Shown one piece after another: positions 36,435 to 44,559 of a stretch of 64,000 nucleotides of DNA; position 1 is the first letter of the stretch, and each line of letters starts with the position of its first letter. Position numbers and translations under genes: made by a program. The stretch is from Mesorhizobium sp. INR15 (GTDB lineage: Bacteria; Pseudomonadota; Alphaproteobacteria; Rhizobiales; Rhizobiaceae): assembly GCF_015500075.1 (NCBI RefSeq), contig NZ_CP045496.1, forward strand, positions 682,001 to 746,000, given 5' to 3'. The notes below the pieces were generated by a model. It saw only the letters and a list, made by a program, of their open reading frames with translations. It was not told where the DNA came from and searched no databases.

Positions 36435-37090
36435 TCAGCACCATTCTCGTCTGGCAGCCGCAGCGATTGCGATTAGGCCAACAACTAATGCAGCGTTTTG
36501 GGCGAACAATCGCGCCGCCACTTTTTCTGTTCCCACAGAGGTACCGTGCAGCCATAGAGTGCCAGCACGGGCTTGCAACATGGGCGGATCTGGATGCTTA
36601 TCATAGGCAATTTGAGCCGAACCTAGAACCGAGACTGGACATTTTAGGACCGCCATCGTGCCGACTTTGAAAGTGTCCGCTTTCTCCAAATTCACTCCGA
36701 AGGCCCGCACAATAAACCAGTATTCGCGTATTCTTTTGGACACTACCCCGGATATCGCATCGAGCACCTCATCTGCGCTATCTGGCATGATCTTTTCGAG
36801 AAACAGTCTTGGACAACGCTTCGCCATGCGCTCCAAACGTCAGAGTAGTCGGCTTTGCCGTCGAAACAGTCATGATCGACCATTAGCTCAACCGATTTTC
36901 GAAAGCTGTCTACGCCGAAGTCCGTCAGGTAAATGTACTTTCTATTCTCAAGGCGAATTTCTCGCACGAGGGTTCGGTCGCGCGGTATCTCAGCAAATGA
37001 TTTCGGGACGATAAGAGATTTTGATTTGAAGATGTTTTCAGCGCAGGAGAGCAGAATGCGCTTTTCCTTCGGCGTGAACGATTTTCTCAT
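36435..37090 (-). pseudogene. hypothetical gene with probable frameshift
   Basis: Two overlapping minus-strand frames look like halves of one protein. The upstream frame starts at ATG 37090 (MRKSFTPKEKRILLSCAENIFKSK) and stays coding-like to KADYSDVWSAWRSV near 36830. The downstream frame runs from about 36836 (MAKRCPRLFLEKIMPDSADEV) to 36435 and ends with a hydrophobic AARLFAQNAALVVGLIAIAAAA segment. Joining them needs one frame change near 36830-36845. No family recognised. The alternative is two separate overlapping small genes. Confidence 0.5.
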
Positions 37091-37142
37091 GCGCCAGAAG
37101 CCTGCATTGTCCTCAGTTGGATCAAAGCTATAACTTGCAGAG

Positions 37143-37721
37143 ATGAGCAAATCCGAAAGAATACGAGAAATGGCGAAATCGGGCATGAGCACGGCGGAGA
37201 TAGCTCGTGCCCTCGGCATTCGCTACCAGTTCGCTTATGGAGTGCTTCGGAATGCAGGCTCCAATGTTGGGGAGAGGCCCACCCCCACCTCTGTCGCGGC
37301 AACTGCAAAACCAAGCAAGCCGCCTCTTCTTGTAAGCGATCTCCTTGCTGGCGGCTTTGAACACGTCGGCAGTTGGATACTTTCGGCAGAGCAGCGGTTA
37401 GTCATCGACCGAGAGCTGCCCAAGTCGGTCGGTGTGTATGCCTTCGCGAAGGGTGATGTCGTCTTATATGTCGGCGTAGCAACCATGGGGCTCGCCAAGC
37501 GCCTCTATTTCTATGGTCGGCCGGGTGTCTCCCAGCGAACAAGCCTTCGCATCAACGCGATCATCATCGACGAATTGGCGAAGCACCCCAAGATTGATGT
37601 CTACGCCGCGTTTCCACCAGATCTCGAATGGAACGGCCTGCCGGTTCACGGAAGCGCTGGGCTGGAACTCGGCATCATCAAGAAGTATGACCTGCCGTGG
37701 AACATGCGCAGCGCCTCATGA
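37143..37721 (+). CDS. HTH plus GIY-YIG nuclease-domain protein
   Basis: A 192-residue protein. Residues 1-40 (MSKSERIREMAKSGMSTAEIARALGIRYQFAYGVLR) form a resolvase/MerR-like helix-turn-helix. After a Pro/Ala linker, residues 95-190 look like a GIY-YIG domain: VGVYAFAKGDVVLYVGVATMGLAKRL (GVY and YVG as the two core motifs), then RINAIIIDEL and HGSAGLELGIIKKYDLPWN with the catalytic Glu. HTH-GIY-YIG fusions of this size are known as hypothetical proteins in rhizobia. It is divergent from the broken gene at 36435-37090. A nuclease role in defence or mobility is inference. Confidence 0.75.
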   Translation: MSKSERIREMAKSGMSTAEIARALGIRYQFAYGVLRNAGSNVGERPTPTSVAATAKPSKPPLLVSDLLAGGFEHVGSWILSAEQRLVIDRELPKSVGVYAFAKGDVVLYVGVATMGLAKRLYFYGRPGVSQRTSLRINAIIIDELAKHPKIDVYAAFPPDLEWNGLPVHGSAGLELGIIKKYDLPWNMRSAS

Positions 37722-37754
37722 GCCGGAATGTCTGAGGACGCATTCGCCGCGCGT

Positions 37755-38435
37755 CTACGGAGGCGAAATACGGAACGGCTTTATCGGCGTCCACATCTCA
37801 ACTGTGTCAGAAGGCTCGTTTCCCTTCTCCCCGGGCGACCATACCATCAAGTTGGGACCACTTGTGCGTTCCAAACCGAGGAATGGAGCGGTTTTTCGCC
37901 AGAACTCCTCGGTCAATGTGAAGCGTAGGTTTCCCAGTTCTGACGCCGGACCGGTGAAAGTTGTCACCAGATAGGTTTGAGCTGGGACAATCACGGTGTC
38001 CAGTGGCTGCAGCACATCGCCGGGATCGTCGATGAAGAAGCCGGGCATGAACAGGAACGGGCCGTCCGTATCCGTGGCGGGCGGCGGCTGCGTCGCAAAG
38101 CAAACAGCGACCAGTCTGCGGTGGTCTGCGGCCATGGTGTTAGGCATACCGAAGAGCTTTTCAAAGGCCTCGTCGATTGGGTCCTTGCCACTCATGATCG
38201 CGGCGCTTCGCGACGCTGCGAGCGAGGCCGCAAAGCCATCCACGCGGCGTTGCCCCATTCCTTCAATCCGCATTGGCAGCTTGGTGATATCGATCAGCCG
38301 AAAGAGAGACTTTTGTTCGTCGCCATGGGCGTCCGGGCACATGAAGAACGGGCCGGAATACGCTTGGTTGTCGGCAAAGGCCGACGTGGCGGGGACCAAT
38401 ATCCACAACAATGTTAACAGCGCGAAGTTTCTCAT
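37755..38435 (-). CDS. secreted protein, GyrI/effector-binding-like C terminus
   Basis: A 226-residue protein with a signal peptide (MRNFALLTLLWILVPATSAFA). The body has PFFMCPDAHGDEQKSLFRLIDITKLPMRIE and, at the C terminus, GPNLMVWSPGEKGNEPSDTVEMWTPIKPF, which resembles the end of GyrI-like/effector-binding domains (WxP motif). The gene is convergent with the GIY-YIG gene and separated from it by 33 nt. Likely periplasmic; substrate and role unknown. Confidence 0.65.
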   Translation of the reverse strand: MRNFALLTLLWILVPATSAFADNQAYSGPFFMCPDAHGDEQKSLFRLIDITKLPMRIEGMGQRRVDGFAASLAASRSAAIMSGKDPIDEAFEKLFGMPNTMAADHRRLVAVCFATQPPPATDTDGPFLFMPGFFIDDPGDVLQPLDTVIVPAQTYLVTTFTGPASELGNLRFTLTEEFWRKTAPFLGLERTSGPNLMVWSPGEKGNEPSDTVEMWTPIKPFRISPP

Positions 38436-38648
38436 GACCGTCCTCCCTAGAGCCTTGGTATAGACTCTAGCGCGGCGTCTTTATAGATATTACAGCGCTC
38501 TCAAAACGGAGTTTAAAGCGACGGCTCGGTCGCAAACAAGGACACTTGGAGCGGTTGCATTTGCTTAGGCCCCGGCAAACAATCTCAACTGCCCTTGGCG
38601 ATTTTCTCAGAATGGCGGATCTAGGAAAGCAGGAAAGACGGCCGCAAC

Positions 38649-38933
38649 CTAATTGCGTAGATTGTGTATTGGCCAGTTCCGAAGCTTATCCATATTTTCA
38701 ACGAGCCTGCTCAACACCTTGTCCCCGCGTAGCTCTTCGAAATTTAACGACCTGTGGTCATTTTCCTTGGCGTCTTCGCCGGTGTTGGTAGTGAATCCCG
38801 TTTCAACCAACAGCGAATCAAGTTGCTTGAAATCGGCCTCGACTATGATCCGCTTGAACATGCCGGGAGGTAACAGTGCACCTACGTGAAGCAAGACGAA
38901 CGCGTGGCGTACCGATCTGTCGGAACGCAGCAA
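38649..38933 (-). pseudogene. C-terminal fragment of an unrecognised protein
   Basis: Ninety-four codons (RHAFVLLHVGALLPPGMFKRIIVEADFK to the end WPIHNLRN) have normal amino-acid composition, but there is an in-frame stop just upstream and only a TTG as start, without a ribosome site. I read it as a truncated gene, not a functional one. Confidence 0.35.
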
Positions 38934-39049
38934 TAGTTGCTAGAAGAACCTTGACCGATCACGACGACTGGGACTAACGGCGGCTCCGCGTGTTAGGTCC
39001 GCAGTGGCAGATTTTCAGTCGAAGAATGATTAGCGAATATCGGAAAACC

Positions 39050-39799
39050 ATGGACTCCGCACTATTCGCTAATTGGAACATCGAACGACAACCCTCGTCG
39101 AAGCGCCAAGCTCGGACGATGATTGAGCGCGTTGCCGCACATTCACCAGATGTGGTTTGTCTCACCGAGGCGTTTGAAGGGTCAACTGCGGACCTTGGCG
39201 GCTTTGAAATAGCCGCCAAGGGCGTATCTTGGTCAAACGAGGCTGCGAAAGAACGAAAAGTGGTCCTGTGGAGTCGGGAGCCTTGGAGTGATATCGACTC
39301 GATAGGCAATCGGGAGCTCCGAAGCGGTGGCTTTATGGCCGGAACGACCAGAACGCGCTTGGGAGAAATTAGGGTAGTCGGCGTTTGCGTTCCATACCAT
39401 ATGGCTTCGCCTATGGGCGTCGCGCCAAGATCCCCTGCATGGTCTCAGCAGGTATCGTTCTTGAATGGCCTGAAGCAGGTTGTTGCCTCAAGAAACTCTG
39501 AGCTGCCTATTGTGGTGATTGGTGACTACAATCAATTTGTGCCCAGGATATGGGGATCGAAAGCGGCCAGCCTCGCCCTTTTGGAAGCACTTGATGGGCT
39601 ATCTGTCTGTACGGGCGGTCAACTCCAAATAGTAGACCGTCCGGCAATTGACCACGTCGCTTTGAGCCCCGAACTTCAGTCTTTGTCGGTCCAAGGAATC
39701 GATGAGCACGATACTGAAGGCAGGAAATTGAGCGATCATTTCGGAGTGGCAGTCAGGATTGCGCTGCGGAGCGCCTCTGCCGGCCTCACAGGTGCGTAA
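39050..39799 (+). CDS. endonuclease/exonuclease/phosphatase (EEP) family protein
   Basis: ATG at 39050 (MDSALFANWNIER); 249 residues, with ATG 39026 as an alternative. EEP hallmarks: NWNIER (Asn), PDVVCLTEAFEG (metal-binding Glu), VVIGDYNQF (Asp/Asn) and the C-terminal KLSDHFGVAV (Asp-His pair). These enzymes hydrolyse phosphodiesters (DNA, inositol phosphates, signalling nucleotides). The N-terminal and C-terminal motifs are complete. It lies at the edge of the nuclease-rich island and shares its lower GC content. Confidence 0.88.
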   Translation: MDSALFANWNIERQPSSKRQARTMIERVAAHSPDVVCLTEAFEGSTADLGGFEIAAKGVSWSNEAAKERKVVLWSREPWSDIDSIGNRELRSGGFMAGTTRTRLGEIRVVGVCVPYHMASPMGVAPRSPAWSQQVSFLNGLKQVVASRNSELPIVVIGDYNQFVPRIWGSKAASLALLEALDGLSVCTGGQLQIVDRPAIDHVALSPELQSLSVQGIDEHDTEGRKLSDHFGVAVRIALRSASAGLTGA

Positions 39800-39882
39800 G
39801 AGGCGTTTGTCAAATATCGCAACAATGATTCGACATGTTTTGATGAGTGGCGTTATTCTCGGGCCTGGGGTTGTCTGGGGTC

Positions 39883-40016
39883 ATGTCGCGCGTCTTTCCC
39901 GTTTGCTTCGGATTGTGTGTTATATGGGCGCTGCTGAGTGCTCCCGCAGCGCATGCCGGGCTGCAATTCGAGGCGAGGCAAACTGACGGCGGACTCCACT
40001 ACATTTTTGTAACGGG
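39883..40016 (+). pseudogene. 5' part of ClpP-like/SH3b periplasmic protein gene, interrupted by IS
   Basis: ATG at 39883 begins MSRVFPVCFGLCVIWALLSAPAAHAGL, a Sec signal peptide, then QFEARQTDGGLHYIFVTGD. The frame is broken at 40016 by an IS3-family element. Removing the element and one 4-bp target copy joins it in frame to 41291-42342, giving a protein of about 395 residues. This is the only place in the window with the gene's original 5' end. Confidence 0.85.
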
Positions 40017-40082
40017 TGACCTGCCACTGAGAATTTCCTCCATCTGAGATTAGAGTCCGGCCCTTGATCGAAGGACGGACTG

Positions 40083-40349
40083 ATGAAGAGAAAGCGGTTT
40101 ACGGAAGAGCAGATCATTGCGGTTCTTCGCGAGCACGAGGCGGGTGCGAAGGCGGGCGATCTTGCCCGCAAGCACGGGGTCTCTGAGGCGACGCTGTATA
40201 ACTGGAAGGCCAAGTATGGCGGGATGGACGTCTCGGACGCCAAGCGGCTGAAGGCTCTGGAAGACGAGAACGCCAAGCTGAAGAAGCTGCTCGCCGACCA
40301 GATGCTGGAAGCCTCGGCATTGCGCGAGCTTCTGTCAAAAAAATGGTAG
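40083..40349 (+). CDS. IS3-family transposase OrfA
   Basis: An 88-residue protein: MKRKRFTEEQIIAVLREHEAG, HTH region KAGDLARKHGVSEATLYNWKAKYGGM and a leucine-zipper tail ALEDENAKLKKLLADQMLE. The end overlaps orfB by 7 nt at a run of seven A residues. Confidence 0.96.
   Translation: MKRKRFTEEQIIAVLREHEAGAKAGDLARKHGVSEATLYNWKAKYGGMDVSDAKRLKALEDENAKLKKLLADQMLEASALRELLSKKW
40337..40343 (+). promoter_or_regulatory. programmed -1 frameshift site (A AAA AAA)
   Basis: Seven A residues lie in the orfA frame as A-AAA-AAA, the classical slippery heptamer. A -1 slip fuses OrfA to the orfB frame, which starts at 40343, to make the OrfAB transposase. Confidence 0.75.
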
Positions 40350-41272
40350 GGCCCGCCGCCAAGCGCGAAGCCGTCGCGCATCTGCAGGCCGTCATGGGCT
40401 TGTCGGAGCGTCGGGCCTGTTCCTTCGTCGGCGCCGATCGCAAGATGATCCGCTACCGGTCAAGGCGACCGCCAGAGACGGAGCTGCGTGGCAGGTTGCG
40501 CGACCTCGCCAACGAGCGCCGACGCTTTGGCTACCGGCGGCTGTTCATCCTGCTCAGGCGCGAGGGCGAGGCATCTGGGGTCAACCGTATCTACCGTCTC
40601 TATCGCGAGGAAGGTCTGACGGTGCGCAAGCGCCGGGCAAGACGGCGAGCAGTCGGCACGCGGGCGCCGATCCTGGTCGAGGCAAAGCCGAACGCGCGCT
40701 GGTCGCTGGATTTCGTGCATGACCAGTTCGCCTGCGGCCGCAGGTTTCGCGTGCTCAACATCGTCGACGACGTGACACGCGAATGCCTGGCGGCGATCCC
40801 GGACACCTCGATCTCCGGCCGTCGGGTTGCGCGTGAACTGACGGAACTGATCACCCAGCGCGGCAAGCCGGGCATGATCGTCTCCGACCACGGCACCGAG
40901 TTCACCTCGAACGCCATCCTCGCTTGGTCGAAGGATCACAGAATCGAATGGCACTACATCGCGCCGGGCAAGCCGATGCAGAATGGCTATGTCGAGAGTT
41001 TCAACGGCCGGATGCGCGATGAGCTGTTGAACGAGAGCCTGTTCTTCGGTCTCGACCACGCCCGCAGCGCCATCGCCGAATGGAGGGAGGACTTCAACAC
41101 CGCGAGGCCGCATTCCTCGCTCGGCTACCAGACCCCGGCAGCCTATGCCGAGGTCATCACCGCAACCGGCTCCGACGCTGTGCTGATGGAAGGCTCCGCG
41201 CCTCCGCCGGTTGCTCAACCCGCGCCACATGGCGTAACAAAAACGGTCGAGACTCTAATCGCAGCTGGATGA
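40343..41272 (+). CDS. IS3-family transposase OrfB (DDE integrase core)
   Basis: A 309-residue protein. The HTH_21-type region (RDLANERRRFGYRRLFILLRREG) precedes the rve core with catalytic D, D, E in ARWSLDFVHDQF, IVSDHGTEFTS and NGYVESFNGRMRDELLNES. It is intact. It is probably made as the frameshifted OrfAB product. Confidence 0.96.
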   Translation: MVGPAAKREAVAHLQAVMGLSERRACSFVGADRKMIRYRSRRPPETELRGRLRDLANERRRFGYRRLFILLRREGEASGVNRIYRLYREEGLTVRKRRARRRAVGTRAPILVEAKPNARWSLDFVHDQFACGRRFRVLNIVDDVTRECLAAIPDTSISGRRVARELTELITQRGKPGMIVSDHGTEFTSNAILAWSKDHRIEWHYIAPGKPMQNGYVESFNGRMRDELLNESLFFGLDHARSAIAEWREDFNTARPHSSLGYQTPAAYAEVITATGSDAVLMEGSAPPPVAQPAPHGVTKTVETLIAAG

Positions 41273-41290
41273 CAGGTCAGGGGCAGGTCA

Positions 41291-42342
41291 CGGGCGATTT
41301 CGCATATCAGGACGATTTGTCGGCCTTCGATGCACTGGCGCGATCCAGTGCCGCAGTCGCCGTCACGTTCCAATCGCCGGGCGGCAATATTCAAAAAGCG
41401 ATCGATCTTGGACGGCTTATTCGCAGACTAGGCCTCGGCACGATCCAGTTTCGGGCTGTTGAATGTGCTTCGGCCTGCTCACTGGCGTTCCTCGGGGGCG
41501 TCCTGCGATTTGCGGAGCCAGGGTCCATTGGCGTTCATAAGTCATCATTTAGCGGGGATTTGGCGCTAAACACCGAGGACGCCGTATCTGGCATCCAACA
41601 GATGACCGCCGACACCATAACCTATATGATCGAAATGGGCGTAGACCCAGCACTGCTCCAGCTTTCCCTCCAATATGACAGCGACGACATACGGTATCTC
41701 TCCAAGAGCGAGATGGAGCGATACAGGGTCGTCACGCCGGCGCCTGGAGCGGCTGGCCAACAGGCTGCCGATCAAACACCATCTCCGCCCGCATCGCCTC
41801 AAGCGCCGTCCCCGCCACAAGTCGCATCTTCGTCGCCGTCACCCGACAATCCATCACTTGCCATTCCTGCAGCTCACTCCGGCCGCATCGGTCATCGGAA
41901 GGGGTCCGCTCCCATTAAGGCACAGCCGGATGGAAAGTCGGCAAGTATAGCAGTGCTGAGAAACGGGAGCGCCGTCGCCATTCTCGGAAACAGCGGTCGC
42001 TGGTATCGAGTCCAGTCGGGAAATCAGGTCGGTTATATGCACGATACCTGGGTCCACGTTGACCAGTACGACAGCGGGCCTTTTGGCCAGTTCCATGTCC
42101 AGGTCAAAAGTTTCGACAATCTCGCCGAAGCCGAATCTTACGTTCGCTCGGCACCTGTACCACTCTCGGCATACCTCGTTACCAACGGCTGGTTCGCAAT
42201 CACCCTTAGAGACACTTTTGCAGAGCCAATGGCAAAAAGCCTCGCCGACGAAATGAAAGCTAGAGGTGCCATCCCGACTGACGCGTACTCGACCAACGGC
42301 AACACCTATGTTCGCAAGGTCTGCTGTAACCAGGTGCCCTGA
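41291..42342 (+). pseudogene. 3' part of ClpP-like/SH3b periplasmic protein gene (copy 1)
   Basis: Continues the interrupted frame: DFAYQDDLSAFDALARSS, then a ClpP/crotonase-like fold with FQSPGGNIQKAIDLGRLIR, candidate catalytic Ser in ECASACSLAFLGG and His in SIGVHKSSF. A Pro/Ser-rich linker leads to an SH3b domain (KSASIAVLRNGSAVAILGNSGRWYRVQ), then a C-terminal domain like SPOR (FHVQVKSFDNLAEAESYVRS). The arrangement suggests a periplasmic protease or sensor touching the cell wall. Broken by the IS at 40017-41290. Confidence 0.85.
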
Positions 42343-42362
42343 AGTATTGGCGATTCGATCGA

Positions 42363-42692
42363 TTAGCCGAACGAAAACGTGAAGGGCTTGCCGCCAAGTG
42401 TTCCTGAGCCTGTCCCGCGAGTGCCCGTCGAGACGAACGTGAAGGGTCCGCTCTTGCCGTCACTGCATGTGAACGTGCCGCTACCCTCGCGGTTGGTCGT
42501 ATAGACGAAGTCACCTTTGCAAGTGCGGCCCCGATTACTCACAATCGATAGCGTTCCAGCTCCGTCGATTTGACCCGTTGCAGACCCAGTGAAGGTCTCG
42601 GACCCATCGCCTGATTGGCCCTTTACAGGAAGTGTCATCGCACAACCGCTAATTGTCAGCATCGCCGCCATAGCTACGCAGGCATTCCGCAT
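42363..42692 (-). CDS. small glycine/threonine-rich lipoprotein (copy 1)
   Basis: ATG at 42692; 109 residues. A signal peptide with lipobox LTISGC (Cys at about residue 17) is followed by a Gly/Ser/Thr-rich beta domain (GSATGQIDGAGTLSIVSNRG, GSGTFTCSDGKSGPFTFVS, GTGSGTLGGKPF) resembling MORN-like or immunoglobulin-like repeats. It converges with the ClpP/SH3b gene. The second copy at 59284-59613 differs by only a few bases. Confidence 0.8.
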   Translation of the reverse strand: MRNACVAMAAMLTISGCAMTLPVKGQSGDGSETFTGSATGQIDGAGTLSIVSNRGRTCKGDFVYTTNREGSGTFTCSDGKSGPFTFVSTGTRGTGSGTLGGKPFTFSFG

Positions 42693-42874
42693 AAATTTGT
42701 CCCCCCAGAATTCGCAGGGACCTTTGCACCGAAACAATAGGCACGCAACTCACCGTTGCCGCCGAGGTATAATTGCCCCCAGCAAAACCTTTTTGGCGCA
42801 CCGGAATGGTGACCGGGCAAAAGCTATATTCTAATAACGGAATGATATCCGATAGTTGTTGAGACGTAGATAGA

Positions 42875-42914
42875 ATGGCGGCGAGAGCGGGATTCGAACT
42901 GACTTAAAGGAGGG
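42875..42914 (-). other. tRNA-Ser 3'-end-like scar (remnant B)
   Basis: Same 40-nt layout as the site at 36378, with TGGCGGCGAGAGCGGGATTC, a changed T arm and CTTAAAGGAGGG. The T stem no longer pairs well, so it is a diverged remnant. It marks the right edge of copy 1 of the duplicated segment. Confidence 0.5.
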
Positions 42915-42960
42915 CTATAGCGTAGACGTAGTTCTCATCATCACCCGGCGCGGCGCGCCA

Positions 42961-43240
42961 TTTTTATACTGCAAAAACAGTTGGTTAGCAAGGCCTTGTT
43001 TCTCTGCGACGAGGTCGGGGAACACGTGGCGGAAGCACCACGGAAGCAGTCGACAGGATGTTCGGGCTAGCTATAGGCCGGGCGCTATCCATTCAGGCGC
43101 CGGCTTTCCGTCAAACAAACCAGCGATCTCGGCGAGAGCTAAGCGTATGGCGGTGACGATGCTTTTTCACAACGGCCAGTTTCAACATGCCCACGTTAGA
43201 AAACTTGGCACCGTGCCAAGCTTTGGACAGCCTAGCGAGA
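42961..43240. other. no gene seen
   Basis: About 280 nt between repeat copy 1 and the truncated paralogue. No supported frame or RNA structure was found. Confidence 0.4.
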
Positions 43241-43546
43241 TTATAAAGCGGATTCGTTCGGCAGAGCATCCTCGTCCGCAAGCGCCCTAACGAGCTTACA
43301 AGCATCCTGCCAATAACGCGCTGCATCAGCCCGTGTCGAGACGTGGTCCGGCCGATAAGGAGGCAATTCGCCCGCAACGGCTTTGAGGTCGCGTAGCACC
43401 GAAGCAATATGCGGCCACGGGAAGTCAGTGGGGTCACCGATATCTCGATCTGCGCCGACGATCATCTCCAACTTGGCTATGACACCAGCGAGCGACGAAG
43501 CCGCCGCCTGGGGGATAATATCTTGAAGCTTTAGAGTTTCGGTCAT
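43241..43546 (-). CDS. truncated paralogue of the hypothetical gene at 20067-20639
   Basis: ATG at 43546 gives 101 residues: LAGVIAKLEMIVGADRDIGDPTDFPWPHIASVLRDLKAV, then ADAARYWQDACKLVRALADEDAL. This parallels the C-terminal half of the 190-residue protein. Similarity also continues about 10 codons upstream of the ATG (AIAREAEVLAMTETL against AVAREAEVLAVTEEL) until a stop, so the N-terminal half has been lost. It could still be translated from the internal ATG. Confidence 0.65.
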   Translation of the reverse strand: MTETLKLQDIIPQAAASSLAGVIAKLEMIVGADRDIGDPTDFPWPHIASVLRDLKAVAGELPPYRPDHVSTRADAARYWQDACKLVRALADEDALPNESAL

Positions 43547-44166
43547 CGCTAAGACCTCGGCCTCCCGCGCAATCGCATATCAGCAGCGATCGTCAAGGGA
43601 TCTTCTTATGCAGCTCATAGAACTTCACTTCATTCATCCACAGCCCTGCTTTTGGTGGCCTTTGGCGATGGGGCGGAAACTCGGTCTATTGCGAAGGCAA
43701 TCTACTAAGCGTCGCAGCAATTACCAAGGAAGGAATCGCGTGTCGGCGGTGCCGTGTTAGCCAACATGACGAAACTATCGGGCGATCAGTAAATGAGCAA
43801 AGACGCGGCAAGTGGTTCACCCGCGAGACAAAGGTGCCTGAGACCGGCTTTGGCCCGTGAAGGTAGAGGTCGTGCCGGCCAAACTGGCTGATATCCTGAC
43901 GCGGAAGACCCCACTTTTTTCCGGCGTTCGGTAATGCCGAACAGCCCTGAGACAAACCTTTCGACCTGTCGTTCAATGCGACTGTTATGCGAACCGCGCG
44001 GGGTTCTTTGCCGGCACAAGCATTGCGCCAGGCGGCTACGTTCGGGAAGATATCGGGCACAGGTGCCAAGTCACCGGTTCGCCGGTCGAACATCAGGGAG
44101 GAAGAAATGGCTGGCCTTCGAATGAGCGCGATGAACGTCGGGCCGCTCAGTTGAGCGACGAATCTG
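43547..44166. other. decayed region without a supported gene
   Basis: About 620 nt. A minus-strand frame reads DLAPVPDIFPNVAAWRN, which looks protein-like but cannot be assigned or extended. The rest is uninterpretable. Confidence 0.35.
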
Positions 44167-44320
44167 TTGGTCGCTTTTGCGCCCGGCAATGTCGATGTAC
44201 CGACCACTTCGGTGGTCCTCGAGCATCCCGGGCACGGAGTGGTTCTGTGGGACACAGGGATCAATGAAGCTGTCGCTGACCCCGACCGGGGAGACGATTA
44301 CCGGGGTCCGGGTCTCCCTC
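44167..44320 (+). pseudogene. fragment of an MBL-fold hydrolase (N-acyl homoserine lactonase-like)
   Basis: About 50 codons read VDVPTTSVVLEHPGHGVVLWDTGINEAVADPDR, the N-terminal strand pair of metallo-beta-lactamase-fold lactonases (LEHP...LWDTG). The HxHxDH zinc motif that should follow is missing because the frame decays. A relic only. Confidence 0.5.
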
Positions 44321-44559
44321 CACCTCTCGCTGCAACGCCCACCACAACGAGCGTTGCTTCCGACGCATCAGGGCTGCTACAGCGTCTGGCGCGGCGCTTA
44401 CGGCTCGATTGTTAAGGCCATCATGCGGTTGCCTGATGGGCGCTGGAAGTGAACCTTTATGATCACTGGCGGGATCGGGTGACAGGCCACGGCCGATCTG
44501 GCAGAGTGACGATATGAGGCCGGGCTGGTCTGTTCTTGTTTACTGCTCGGGAGGGGACT

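Larger units (their letters stand above)
40017..41290 (+). mobile_element. IS3-family (IS407-group-like) insertion sequence, 1274 bp
   Basis: Terminal inverted repeats start TGACCTGCCACTGA at the left and TGACCTGCCCCTGA (complement) at the right, and a 4-bp target duplication CGGG flanks the element (40013-40016 and 41291-41294). Size, TGACCTGCC termini and 4-bp duplication fit the IS407 group. It contains orfA and orfB in the usual overlapping -1 arrangement. Comparison with copy 2 of the repeat, which lacks it, proves the insertion point. Confidence 0.95.
39973..42960 (+). repeat. 1.7-kb direct repeat, copy 1 (contains the IS407-type element)
   Basis: Excluding the 1.27-kb element, this segment is nearly base-for-base identical to 58172-59879 and in the same orientation. 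It covers the end of the signal region and the rest of the ClpP/SH3b gene, the small lipoprotein gene and the tRNA-like scar B. Similarity ends sharply at GGCGCGCCA (42960 and 59879). The copies are about 16 kb apart. Confidence 0.95.

Noticed and set aside
43686..44264. 192-codon minus-strand frame with a protein-like central part
   Set aside because: A short stretch (DLAPVPDIFPNVAAWRN) looks natural, but the rest is low-quality and no family or start could be supported.
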